The notes under the pieces: model-generated | Told to the model about the DNA's origin: nothing | Database searches by the model: none | What the model saw: the letters and a program-made list of their open reading frames with translations, nothing else | Position numbers and translations under genes: made by a program | Shown: in pieces, positions 53,546-63,125 of the stretch | Position numbering within the stretch: the stretch's first letter is position 1 | Layout of the letters: each line of letters opens with the position of its first letter | Assembly: GCA_964023275.1 (NCBI GenBank) | Contig: OZ029929.1 | Coordinates: 8,445,937 to 8,509,936, forward strand | DNA from: Norana najaformis | Lineage: Eukaryota > Annelida > Clitellata > Crassiclitellata > Hormogastridae | Direction of reading: 5' to 3' | DNA: 64,000 bases

Positions 53546-54463
53546 TCAAAGCAAACCTAGGTTCCATTTCAGTCTGTTTGACTGTCTGTATATTACTTGT
53601 GGATCAAAGTGACGTTGATGTATGTGTTCCCTTAATCTTGATGCATGAACTCGTCAGTTGGACGTCGACCCAAAATCTTAACCTCTACTCCGTTTCCGGG
53701 CAAGAGCAGGAAGAAGGGCAATACGTGCGTGGTCCAGCTGCAGTCGGTGACGACGGGAATGACCGTTCTACGAAACCAATAAAAGAAGGACGACATGCAA
53801 TGGGAGACTTCAACGCAGATATGATATATATTTCGTGTAAGAAGATCCCAAGCATGTCGTGTTGAAGAGGAAGACAGAAGGTTAGAGATCTAATCACAGG
53901 CTGGCACAGTAATTCAACCGGTGTTTACCACCGCTGAGCACGTGATTGGTATAAGGTTTCGAAACGCTTTGGTGTCACTGCTCTCTAAATGTCTCATATG
54001 CAACGCAGAATGGGAATCTTTACTACAGACTGTACTCGGATTTTCCAGGAGAAACTATGTTTAGCCGCAATCCGATTTACTTAGCAGAATTTATTCGATT
54101 TTCTTGGCTGTACATGGAACAGAAATAGAACGCCGATCAAAACTGAAGACTGAAGTCGAATTTGTTATTCAATATAGGTGAAGAGATGAGTCAACCAAGC
54201 TGGGCAACTCTTTGCGCCATGCATCAGCAAACCTACGTCAGCTTCTCCACCCAGTCTCAATGTTGCCAGCCTTTCGCCCATACCTAATTCGTAAGTCATC
54301 TAGATGACAGCAACAACTTTTAGTTTTGCATTGCTGTGGCGCATCCCTGAAGGCTGCAGTCAGTGCTGAATGCTGCCGCACAGTTGACCACTGGAGCCAG
54401 CATTTTCACCACATCACAACTGCTTGATGCCTGCCTTGCCGTTGATTAGGCGGCGTCTCATTG
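53546..54463. other. Unique stretch, nothing recognised
   Basis: The downstream part of the 53254 frame (to 53865) is not low complexity but has no domain that I recognise, and no splice context was evident. Confidence 0.35.
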
Positions 54464-54526
54464 CTGCTTCTAGTATTCATAATCTCGAGATTTCTACAGC
54501 GCTCAGTGTCACTACTGCTTCTAGTA
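54464..54526 (-). mobile_element. Severely 5'-truncated SINE family A copy with 12-bp target-site duplication
   Basis: About 39 bp containing AATCTCGAGATTTCTACAGC is bracketed by CTGCTTCTAGTA at 54464-54475 and 54515-54526. The retained part is the tail-proximal end, which supports target-primed retroposition of the family. Confidence 0.65.
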
Positions 54527-55205
54527 CTAGGTTAAACAGCTATGGTGACAAGATGCATCCTTTCCGTAATCCTGTTTTCGTCTGAAAATATTCCATGACC
54601 TTTTCGTCTACATTCTATATCTTGCCCTCCAGAATTGTACTCATGTCATACAGAGGCTAGAACGAATGCCACTCAGATCTGGATATGATCACCCCTCGTC
54701 ACACACGCCCAACAACTGCTGACTACCCGTCTCAGTTCGACTTGCGGCTCATCCCACTCGACACTCAGTATAGACATCTAATTCCTTTAAGCTGCCTCTC
54801 TGTTCCTTTGACCAGGGAAACGTCGCATCCAGAACCAGACTTATTTTTCTATGAACTTGGTAGCCTATTTGCTCCATAAATTCTTCATGCCCAGGGATAT
54901 CATATCTCACTGCCACCAGAGGAGTAAATCCGTCGTAAACATTTGAGGGTCCTGGGTCAATAATGGGGGTCTGAGTGCAAAGCCTCCCTTGGGTTCCAGA
55001 GGCAAAGCCCCTGGTATGGGGTCAAGAGTAGGCCTAATGCAGGAAGAATGAGAACTTTCAGCCCACAGCTGCCTTTTATCGATTTTACAGCTAAAATGTT
55101 GCTGGGGTCCAACCAATGGCCGAGCCCTCATGCTCAAATATTGCCGGGGCCTGGGCCTCGGAGCCACCCATGCTATCGACGCCTCTGTCCCCATATCGCA
55201 AAACA
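54527..55205. other. Unique stretch, nothing recognised
   Basis: Frames of up to 99 codons at 54907-55206 lack domains. Confidence 0.35.
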
Positions 55206-55266
55206 CTCGAGATTTCTACAGCACCCAACGAGAGCTAAGTTGCGGGAACCAGCTTACTGACAGGCG
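55206..55266 (-). mobile_element. SINE family A, truncated antisense copy
   Basis: CTCGAGATTTCTACAGCACC, AACGAGAGCTAAGTTGCGGG, AACCAGCTTACTGACAGGCG, ending before the CGATAGGC landmark. Confidence 0.65.
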
Positions 55267-55900
55267 TGCATATGATATTGTCACGACGCATGTCTTCTGC
55301 GTTATCTCTGCCTCCATGTGTGGGTGTATGTACTCTGATGTTCAAGTCACCACTCTCTTAAGTTCGGCCTTGGAAGCTTGACCTTTCTTTACTATCTTTC
55401 GACTGCCAAACCTCATAATTGCTTTCTTTCACACAGGCAGCGACTTCTTTAGTTGAAGAACTCAGTCTTGTCCGTTTTCTGAGCAATTTCACTGCAAGAA
55501 ACCGACTCAAATATGACGTAGCAACTTTACTGTCTTTAGATAAAACAGATCAAGCAACTTTTGCTGCCTAACTCTCCGTCAATTGAGAAGCTGACTAGCT
55601 TAACTAATTCATATGCATTGCGTACGAATTGCACACTTTTAGTAGAACGTTACGCTTCACTGCCTCTATTCTCGAATCAACTAATTAACGTAAGTAGCAA
55701 GCGAAATTCATCAACATCAGAATCATTATCGCAATCAGCGTGAACGATAGGCCTAAGGCCTATGCGTGTGACAGATATATTAAGATAAGCTGATATAGTT
55801 CATTTAGACAAAGGGAAAAAGACGCAGCATCACCGTAGCAGGGACACAGACTAAGGGAGAAAGAAGAAGAGCCAGAGACAGCCATATGACGTAGCAATAC
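55267..55900. other. Unique stretch, nothing recognised
   Basis: No domain-bearing frame. A 60-codon frame lies at 55561-55743. Confidence 0.35.
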
Positions 55901-55907
55901 GGCCACT

Positions 55908-56705
55908 GGCGCCATCCAGCGACGAGCCTCTCGGACGTGGGCAGCCTAGCACATGTGACGTCGCCTGCTCCGTTCGCTCGCCTGAAAATCAGTACTCACA
56001 CACGGAAGAACAAACATCACCTGACGCCGTAAGGATTAAACCATACTTAGTCTTTCGGTTGCTTAATCTCGGGTCATTCTTTAGTTTGTCGTCTTTGCTT
56101 ACGCTTTTATCTGTGATGTAGGCCTAAACGGATTCTCTCTCTTCCTCCACCATCTGCGATTTGGGTATTTCCTTTCCAACGCTGACTTTGAGGAACACGA
56201 CACTCGCTCGGAATGCAGTAAGTCTGAAGGTTTAAAACGAAGGTTTAAAACACCTAAAAGCGTTAATCTTACTGCTGAAACTAGCGTTGCTGCGTGCTGT
56301 CTCTCCGTCTGACTTTTGGATCTTGACCTGGAGCCGAACCCTTTTGCCTATCGATTTTATTTTGACTGAGCGCCTGCGAATAAGCTGGTCCCCGCGACTT
56401 AGCTTTCGTTGGGCACTGTAGAAATCTCGGAATTACGATTACGATTACTCGTCACTCCATCCGATGTGATTTAGCCGCTGCACGGCAGGTCGTTCTAAAC
56501 ACCGGGAGGACCGCCTGCAGCACACGGGCGCAGGCATCCGTCAGCGCCGCCGCCTAACGGCTGCCTCTGCAGAAACTATTTGCGTCGGCTGCCATCTAGC
56601 GACGGCGGCGGCGATCTGTCATAGACGTACGATAAAAGATTTAGCCGGCACAGAGCAGAGTCCACGCTCCGCAGTCGGCTAATAATATCGCCATCTAGCG
56701 CTAGT
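55908..56705 (-). promoter_or_regulatory. Cluster of three CTCF-like motifs
   Basis: GGCGCCATCCAGCG (55908-55921), TGCCATCTAGCGAC (56590-56603) and CGCCATCTAGCGCT (56690-56703) resemble the bilaterian CTCF core read on the minus strand (Y-GCC-MYCT-R-S). They differ from it mainly at one position after the AG. The last two are exactly 100 bp apart, and the region is GC/CpG-rich. A SINE family A copy sits between the first and second. Possible boundary or promoter-proximal element; binding is unproven. Confidence 0.4.
56310..56447 (+). mobile_element. SINE family A, full-length sense copy
   Basis: TCTTGACCTGGAGCCGAACC, GCCTATCGATTTTATTTTGA, GCGCCTGCGAATAAGCTGGT, GGGCACTGTAGAAATCTCGG, AATTACGATTACGATTAC. 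Confidence 0.7.
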
Positions 56706-56856
56706 TTTCGCGGGTTTCGTGCACAAATATCGCGCGTATGCGACCGTATGCTCCTGCAAGAGCCATAGACGTCGGTGGCAGCGGCCAGGCTGTCCCTGCT
56801 GGTCGCCGGACGGAGGTTGACGCTCGACTCGGTCTGTCGAAGAGGAAGTCGGCGAG

Positions 56857-56988
56857 GAATGGCTTGCAGGGTCAACGAGACGTTTCGATGTGCTTCCGGT
56901 GGATGTATTAACTACAGCGTCGTCTGCGATGGCGTCGACAACTGCCCCGACGGAAGTGACGAAAGCTTCACGCATGCGCACTGCTACG
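56857..56988 (+). CDS. Orphan exon encoding one LDL-receptor class A (LDLa) module
   Basis: The translation contains all six LDLa cysteines: C-RVNETFR-C-ASGG-C-INYSVV-C-DGVDN-C-PDGSDESFTHAH-C (56865-56984). It includes the Ca-binding DGxDxCxDGSDE signature. A consensus donor GTAAGT lies at 56989-56994, immediately after a TAC codon plus one base, so the exon ends in phase 1. An AG at 56855-56856 would give a symmetric phase 1-1 exon of 132 nt, as is common for shuffled LDLa modules. However, the upstream pyrimidine tract is weak, so the 5' border is uncertain; the frame is open back to about 56775. LDLa modules occur in secreted or membrane proteins (LDL-receptor relatives, proteases, GPCRs), so the parent gene cannot be named. 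No neighbouring exon is identified within the window. Confidence 0.72.
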
Positions 56989-57092
56989 GTAAGTCCAGTG
57001 GCGTTCTCATCTGCCGATCTGTGCTCGTGCAGAAGTAGCGTGGTCACAATAATGTCTCATATGAGTGAACATTAATATGGCCGAGCACGTAT

Positions 57093-57425
57093 TTTGTCTA
57101 TCTGTGGTTATGAAACAGCATACTGACTGTGGCTTGTACCCCTGCAGTCAGTATATCTTACGGTAGCTAGACAAAGCATGTGCCACAGAGACCGCGTCCT
57201 CGCTTGTTTACCGGGTATTTTGCGATTAATTATCTAAATAGAAATGACCATTCTGGACGTATTTGAGTTTGCTCTTGCCAAACATTCTCTTCAGCAGCCT
57301 GGTTTTTAAATCGACTGACGATAATTCGCCGCTGCATTCAATCCCTTACTTAACTGTCTTGTGGTCACAAGTCAAAGAACCCCCGCCCTATCTGCCCTCC
57401 GTTCGTTGACCTTCTGTGACCTATA
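57093..57425 (+). repeat. Direct duplication D, copy 1 (~335 bp)
   Basis: Starts at TATTTTGTCTATCTGTGG and ends near GTTGACCTTCTGTGACCTA. It recurs at 57938-58272 with about 5% differences (by eye). Non-coding. Confidence 0.9.
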
Positions 57426-57569
57426 GCCCTCCGTACCTCCTCTGAGCTTCGTACCTGATGAAAGGACTTCTTGTGAACACACTGAGTACTGCTTGATGTC
57501 TATCTATAGTACATTGTGATCGTCTGCTGTTTATTATTATTATTGTTGTTGTTTTGTTGTTTATCCGTC
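57426..57569. other. Unique spacer with (ATT)(GTT) tract
   Basis: Short TTATTATTATTGTTGTTG tract adjoining the SINE tail. Confidence 0.5.
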
Positions 57570-57710
57570 GATGGCGCTGAGCAGTTATCAGTGAAGGCCT
57601 TGCTCAAGATCCTTACACAGTAACCATATCAGGGAAGGCTCGAACCCGTGCTCTCCATATTACAACCCAAGCGCTCTATCCAATCGGTAAACGTGCCCCA
57701 CGAGACCCTG
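57570..57710 (-). mobile_element. tRNA-derived SINE (family E)
   Basis: On the minus strand, GATTGGATAGAGCGC (A-box region), GGGTTGTAATATGGAG (anticodon-arm-like) and GGGTTCGAGCC (B box) are in tRNA order. These are followed by GGATCTTGAGCAAGGCCTTC and GCTCAGCGCCATCGACGG, a body type common in invertebrate tRNA-derived SINEs. The tail runs into CAA/TAA repeats near 57540. The acceptor stem is lost, so it is not a functional tRNA gene. Confidence 0.72.
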
Positions 57711-57937
57711 TGGCAGAGGTAGTTGCTCGTCCAGTCCTATAAACAATAAACACTTTGTCCGCGGAAACTCAGTCTTTGGGCTGAACAGTCAGTGCCCTTA
57801 AGCTCAGAAGGCGCCTCCGCCACGCATCGACGCACTGAGTGGTTCAACCTGAAAATTGTCCTTGCCCTATGACCAATTCGAACGCCAGAGGCTCAGCCGC
57901 GATGCCTTACAACTTTTCCCTTTTGCAAACAATGTAT

Positions 57938-58272
57938 TTTGTCTGTCTGTGGTTATGACACAGCATAATGACTGTGGCTTGTACCATCTGCAGTCAGTAT
58001 ATCTTACGGTAGCTAGACAAAGCATGTGCCACAGAAACCGCGTCCTCGCTTGTTTACCGGGCAATTTGTGATTAATTATCTAAATAGAAATGACCATTCT
58101 GGACGTATTTGAGTTTGCTATTGCCAAACATTCTCTTCAGCAGCCTGGTTTTTAAATTGACCGACGATAATTCGCCGCTGCATTCAATCCCTTACTTAAC
58201 TACCTTGTGGTCACAAGTCCAAGAACCCCCACCTCCGTCTGCCCCAGCCTTCGTTGACCTTCTGCGACCTAG
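57938..58272 (+). repeat. Direct duplication D, copy 2
   Basis: Matches 57093-57425. The 510-bp segment between the copies contains the tRNA-derived SINE. Could be a small tandem duplication or an old LTR pair, but no TG...CA termini are evident. Confidence 0.9.
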
Positions 58273-58384
58273 TCAGTGTGAATCTGCTGTTGTTCTGTTA
58301 GCTTTCGCCCTATCTGACAGAGATCACGGACAACAAGCGGTGCTACACATGAATGCTATATTTCGAACACGAGTAATTCGTGTC

Positions 58385-58490
58385 AACTATTACCATGACG
58401 GTTACCATTGCCATTACCATTATTACCGTTGCCATTACCATTATTACCATTGTTATTATCATTATTACCATTGGCATTACCATATCAATC
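58385..58490 (+). repeat. CATTACCATTATTAC minisatellite
   Basis: CCATTACCATTATTACC units of 12-18 bp, about six. Confidence 0.85.
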
Positions 58491-58499
58491 ACAGGTCAC

Positions 58500-59355
58500 C
58501 TCTGTTCTAGGTCTCTGGATGTCTTCTAACCGCCTCTGTCTTAACCTTCATAAGACTCAATATATCTGGCTAGGTGGCCGTGTCCAGCTTGCCAAAATTG
58601 ACTTTACATTGTAGTTCCCTTTCCTCTAATTTCCCTCATATCCATTTCTCTTCCTCAGTCCGTGACCTCGGAATCATCCTGGATCAAACTCTTTCTCTGA
58701 CTGACCATGTAAATAATATCTCCCGCTCTTGTCTTTACCACCTACGACAACTCCGCTCTATTCGTCACTCGCTTCCTCTTCATGCGATCACTACCTTGGT
58801 CCATGCCCTGATTTGCACGAGGATTGACTTTGGCAATGCTGCCTATATTGGACTTTCTGCAATTAACACCTCCAAGCTTCAGTCTATACTTAATGCTGCT
58901 GCACGCCTTATCGGTGGTCTTCCAAAGTCTGCCCGTATATCTACTTTTATTCGTGATTCACTTCATTGGCTTCCTGTCAGTCAACGCATCCAGTTTAAGA
59001 TTCTTATCCTTATGCGCAACTGCCTTCTAGGTTCTGCTCCGTCCTACTTAACTTCTTTTTGTATTCCGGTTTCCTCATTGCCTGCCCATGCCTCCCTTCG
59101 CTCAGCTACCCGTGATCTCTTGGTAGTCCCTCGCGTCCGCACTACGACTGCTCAGTCCAGGAGCTTTGCCTTTGTTGGCCCTTCCAGCTGGAACTCCCTT
59201 CCTCTTGACCTGCGGCTTCAGTTACTTAGTTTCTCTCCTACCCAGTCTCGCAAACGCCTGAAATCCTTTTTGTTTGTTCAAGTCGGGAGCGCCGCTGTTT
59301 CCTAAGTGGCGCTTTATAAATGTTCGTTTACAAATTACAAATTACAAAATTACAA
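58500..59355 (+). pseudogene. L2-like LINE, C-terminal third of the reverse-transcriptase protein with one frameshift
   Basis: Frame 1 (~58505-58613) reads GLWMSSNRLCLNLHKTQYIW, LGGRVQLAKIDF, the region after the RT catalytic core. Frame 2 then carries SSVRDLGIILDQTLSLTDHV, SCLYHLRQLRSIRHSL, CTRIDFGNA, KLQSILNAAARLIGGLPK, LHWLPVSQRIQFKILILMRN, RSFAFVGPSSWNSLPLDL, and ends at the stop 59303-59305. This order (WM-NxLKLN-KT, VRDLG, CFYHLRQLRxIR, LNAAARLI, LHWLPV, RSFxFxGPxxWNxLP) is characteristic of L2-clade LINEs. The catalytic RT motifs and endonuclease are missing. The frame change near 58.6 kb and 5' truncation make it dead. GTGGCGCTTTATAAATG and ACAAATTAC repeats form the 3' end. Confidence 0.88.
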
Positions 59356-59680
59356 TCATTGCCTTGACACCTGTCGCCATAAAAACCGTATTTGATTGCA
59401 GTTTCTCTGAGAGCGTAGATGTTCACACCATTTGTAAAACCCGTTCACTTTCGCAAACGGGATGACCTCACTTGCTAATTCCCAAGTTTTCATTACTGTA
59501 GATCATATCTAAACGGCGTCAAAAAAGCGAAAGAAAAACCTACACAAATTACAAAAACTTAAGAACTCCTTGACCAGGGCGTTCAAGCATATCGCCCCCT
59601 CCCCCGTACTGCAACCTTTGCCTTATTTCCCACTGACCAGCGAATCCAGTTTACAAGTCTGACAGGTTGAAGGTAATACA
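59356..59680. other. Unique stretch, nothing recognised
   Basis: No open frame or motif of note. Confidence 0.4.
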
Positions 59681-59684
59681 CACT

Positions 59685-60165
59685 GTAGGCCCCTATTGAC
59701 TTATCGGTCTTTCTCGGTTGCTCTGTAGGCCCCTGTTGACTTATTGGTCTTTCTCGGTTGCTCTGTAGGCCCCTATTGACTTATCGGTCTTTCTCGGTTG
59801 CTCTGTAGGCCCCTATTGGCTTATCGGTCTTTCTCGGTTGCTCTGTAGGCCCCTATTGGCGTATCGGTCTTTCTAGGTTGCTCTGTAGGCCCCTATTGGC
59901 TTATCGGTCTTTCTCGGTTGCTCTGTTGGCCCCTATTGACTTATCGGTCTTTCTCGGTTGCTCTGTTGGCCCCTATTGGCTTATCGGTCTTTCTCGGTTG
60001 CTCTGTAGGCCCCTATTGGCTTATCGGTCTTTCTCGGTTGCTCTGTTGGCCCCTATTGGCGTATCGGTCTTTCTCGGTTGCTCTGTTGGCCCCTATTGGC
60101 GTATCGGTCTTTCTCGGTTGCTCTGTTGGCCCCTATTGACTTCCCCGTCTTTCTCGGTTGCGGGT
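59685..60165 (+). repeat. 40-bp minisatellite, 12 units
   Basis: Unit: CTGTAGGCCCCTATTGAC, TTATCGGTCTTTCTCGGTTG, CT (40 bp). Variants are TAGGCCC against TTGGCCC, GACTTA against GGCGTA, and CTAGGTTG. The frames with LLAPIDLSVFLGCS-type repeats are by-products. Confidence 0.95.
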
Positions 60166-60357
60166 ATGAAGCCGTGGAATTCACTAGCTGTTTCTCTCGC
60201 TCTGTTAGTTCTGTGATACTGCGTAGGTCTGGGCTGATGACTAATCTTCACTGGATTGCTTATTCTCCGTCGCACGTCTTCTGGTTTTCGAGGCCTCACG
60301 GATTTTAACCGGTTCTGCACAACGGATTTGAATTTTGCTTCGAAGCGATCGACGTTT
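60166..60357. other. Unique stretch, nothing recognised
   Basis: A 76-codon frame runs out of the 40-bp array; no domain. Confidence 0.35.
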
Positions 60358-60450
60358 TATCGTAATCGTAATCTCCAAATTTCTAAAGCGCTACTTAAAA
60401 GCTAAGCGCAGGGCACCGGCTTATTCACGAGCGTTGCGTCAAGTCAGTGG
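60358..60450 (-). mobile_element. SINE family A, diverged antisense copy
   Basis: ATCGTAATCGTAATCTCC, AAATTTCTAAAGCGCTAC, AAGCTAAGCGCAGGGCACCG, GCTTATTCACGAGCG. Among the most diverged copies in the window. Confidence 0.55.
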
Positions 60451-60960
60451 GGTTGTCCAAAGATGCCATGTCAAGAACCAAGTCCGGTTGCCAGGAGACC
60501 AGAGAAAGAAGGGGATAGGATGGGTTGTGTTTAAGCTGAGAGAAATGGGAATGCAGGGGTTTCGATGGATCATGGTGGAATTTCTTGAAAAGGCGATACT
60601 TCAATTTTGAATGTTTCATCTGAGGAGTAATAGAGTGGCTTGAGACAGGTGATGATGGGTGAACGACGGAAAGAACAGAGGGACAGAATTTGCAAAAATT
60701 AGGAGGGAGATCGTTCCAGAGTTTAGGTGCAATGTAGATTCGACTGGGACCCGGAGTTCTTTCCAGGAACGACGTTTTTGTCTATAAGCAGCAACTCACA
60801 CATTCGACCATGACTTGATTGCGTGAAAGACGTCTGTTGCCACCAATCGCCGTTCTTTGTCCACTTATGCAACTGTTGTCCGACCCTTGTATTACGATGA
60901 CAACAAAGACAACGATGTGGTGGAGGTAGTGACTTCGATCGTGGTGGTGAGGACGATTCT
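60451..60960. other. Unique stretch, nothing recognised
   Basis: GGGAGATCGTTCCAGAGTTT near 60705 is reminiscent of LINE 3' coding ends on the opposite strand, but too short to call. Confidence 0.35.
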
Positions 60961-61185
60961 GTGGTGGTGGTGGTGATGATAGTGATGATGGTGGCTAAGG
61001 GAAAGATGGTTGTGGTGGAAATGGTGATGGTGGTAGTGGAAATGGTGATGGTGTTGGTGGAAATGGTGATAGTGGTGGTGGAAGTGGTAATGGTGGTGGT
61101 GAAAATGGTGATAGTGGTGGTGGAAATGGTGATGATGGTAGTGGAAATGGTGATGGCATTGGTGGAACAGGCGATAGAGGTGGAG
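60961..61185 (+). repeat. GTG/GAT minisatellite (~18-bp unit)
   Basis: GTGGTGGAAATGGTGATA units. Both strands give low-complexity Val/Met- or Thr/Ile-rich frames. Confidence 0.9.
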
Positions 61186-61308
61186 GCGACGAAGCAGTCA
61201 CAGCTCACGTTTCCTTATCACTTCGCCACTTAATTCCTGGCTTTATCAATATATTTTCTTCCATCTTCGGCGACGCCTTTTTGTTGCACCTTTCGCGTCA
61301 TAAATATC

Positions 61309-61376
61309 AGGCCATCATCGTTGTCATCATCGTCATCATCATCGTCATTTTCATCATCATCATCATCATCATCATG
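61309..61376 (+). repeat. (ATC)n microsatellite
   Basis: ATCATCGTC and ATCATCATC runs. Confidence 0.93.
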
Positions 61377-61616
61377 CTCGCCGTCCTTCTCTTCCTCCTT
61401 TTTATCATCAAAATCATCATTATCCTCAGGCGTCGTCATTTGTCGATATTAGGATCCGTTTCGCCCGAGGTCCGACGTGTCAACCTGAGATTACGAGAGC
61501 CATTTTACAGCCGACTTAATCGCAGTCCGCAGCTCGTAATGGCTCCGCGGTATGCATACGAGCGCATACGTCATCAGTGACGTCATCGGGACAGCAGGCG
61601 GTGACCAGGTCAAAGA
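61377..61616. other. Unique stretch, nothing recognised
   Basis: No domain-bearing frame. Confidence 0.4.
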
Positions 61617-61665
61617 TAGACAGCCAAACAGACACACAGACACACACACACACACACACAACATA
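61617..61665 (+). repeat. (CA)n microsatellite
   Basis: CACACAGACACACACACA run. Confidence 0.93.
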
Positions 61666-61889
61666 GCAGACAGAGCGAGCGAGATCGCAATGGCAGAACC
61701 AGGAAGAGAACAAGTAGGTCGAAGCAATTAGAACCAGACAGAGGGAAGGACATACAAGAAGCATAGAGAGACAGACAGACAAATAAGTAGAGAGAGGAAG
61801 GTAGGGAGCGCCAAGTGCTGTAAATTGTGCCTCGACATTGCTGTCAATCGGGCCTCTAATTGGATTCTCCGTGGCGACAGATGGCCACC

Positions 61890-61921
61890 AAGATGGCGGC
61901 TGACGGCCACGCGCATGCGCC
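61890..61921. promoter_or_regulatory. YY1-like and NRF1-like motif pair (candidate CpG promoter)
   Basis: AAGATGGCGGC (61890-61900) matches the YY1 consensus. CGCGCATGCGCC (61910-61921) matches the palindromic NRF1 consensus 10 bp away. Such pairs are typical of housekeeping promoters and first exons in animals. No confident downstream exon was found on either strand; the minus frame ending near 61980 is uncertain. Confidence 0.4.
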
Positions 61922-62029
61922 AACGGGAGATGGCGCTTAATCCTTCGCTCAGGGTTCATTTTGCTCAGTCGCTCGACCAAACAAATCAGTGAGTGAACGA
62001 ATGAACGAACGAATGAATCAGAGTAATTG

Positions 62030-62548
62030 GAAGAGAAAGTGAGGGATAGAGAGACAGAGAGAGACAGAGAGACAGAGAGAGACAGAGAGACAGAGTAGGA
62101 AGAGAAAATGAGGAAGAGGGCAGGTGATTGGCCAGATCTAAAGTTTCGAAATAGAGATAAAGCAATGTAAAGAGGCGAGGAAGCGATAAGGGGGGGGGGG
62201 GGGTACAGAGGTAGAGGAGCCCATGGAAATGGCGCTTAGGAAAATGAAGAGGATGAAGACGAGGAGGAGGAAGATAAGGAGGAGAAAAAGAATAAGAACA
62301 TGAGGACAAGGAGGAAGAGGAGGACGAGGAGGATGAGGAGAGGACGCGGAAGAGAAAGAAAAAACTGCTGCCGCCGCTGGAGCTGTGAAGTCTCGAAGGT
62401 GACAAATGTTGATGAGAAGCGCTGCGAGGAGGATGAGTAGAGGTCAAGATTAAAGACGCGGCTGTAGCGAAAGCCCGGTGGGCAGGAAGGAGGAAGTTGG
62501 ATAAGGGCAAACAAGGGCGCAGGGATAAATTGCAGCAGCAGAGGCTAG

Positions 62549-62581
<33 letters not shown>

Positions 62582-62770
62582 GACAAACAGGAGAAATAGC
62601 AGGTGGAAGAATATGAAGGAGGGAAAATAAAATAAAAGAGGGAATATTGAGGAAAGGTAGAAGTCGTATAGGAATAAGAGGAGGAGGAAGATAGTGGAGA
62701 ATCGGCGCGAAGGAAATAAGAGGGGACCAGGAGGAAGAAGATATAAATACGTTAGTGCGATCAGGGTAAA
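62030..62770 (+). repeat. Purine-rich GA/GGA/GACA region with G-run
   Basis: GAGACAGAGAGA tracts (62045-62095), a G14-16 run near 62190, GAGGAGGAAGA runs (62240-62350), GACAGACA (62560) and AGGAGGAGGAAG (62675). Minus-strand Ser/Leu-rich frames of 92-174 codons are compositional. Confidence 0.85.
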
Positions 62771-63125
62771 GAGAATCAGGCCTAGGTGTGTGTGTTTGTG
62801 TGTATACATGCGTGCGTGTGTGAAGGGAGGAAGAAACAGGAAGAAGCGAATGCGACAGACAGATACACAGATAGCGAGACAGTGATAGATGGAATGAAAA
62901 GCTTCAGAAAGCCTGTGAAGAAAACTGCTGGGAGTCGGAAGGAAGGATCGAGAAGGTTTTGGTCCAGTCCGATCTAAATGGCTCTTTGGCAGGTTCTGGC
63001 GACACAGAAGCCAATAGATTTGATTTCATCATGCTCTGTATATGTTTAGATTGATAGGCGGCATTTTAAAGGACAGGAATGGCTTAAAAAGACTATAAAA
63101 ATAATGATAGACACGAATAGTAGGC
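62771..63125. other. Unique stretch, nothing recognised
   Basis: TGTGTGTTTGTGTG near 62788. No domain-bearing frame. Confidence 0.4.

Noticed and set aside
53254..53865. 203-codon Cys/Val/Ser-rich ORF
   Set aside because: The first half is a TCTG/CT simple tract; the remainder lacks domains and splice support.
57600..57710. Functional tRNA gene on the minus strand
   Set aside because: A and B box regions are recognisable but the acceptor stem is missing, and a SINE body follows.
57093..58272. LTR retrotransposon with 335-bp LTRs
   Set aside because: No TG...CA ends, primer-binding site, polypurine tract or gag/pol between the copies.
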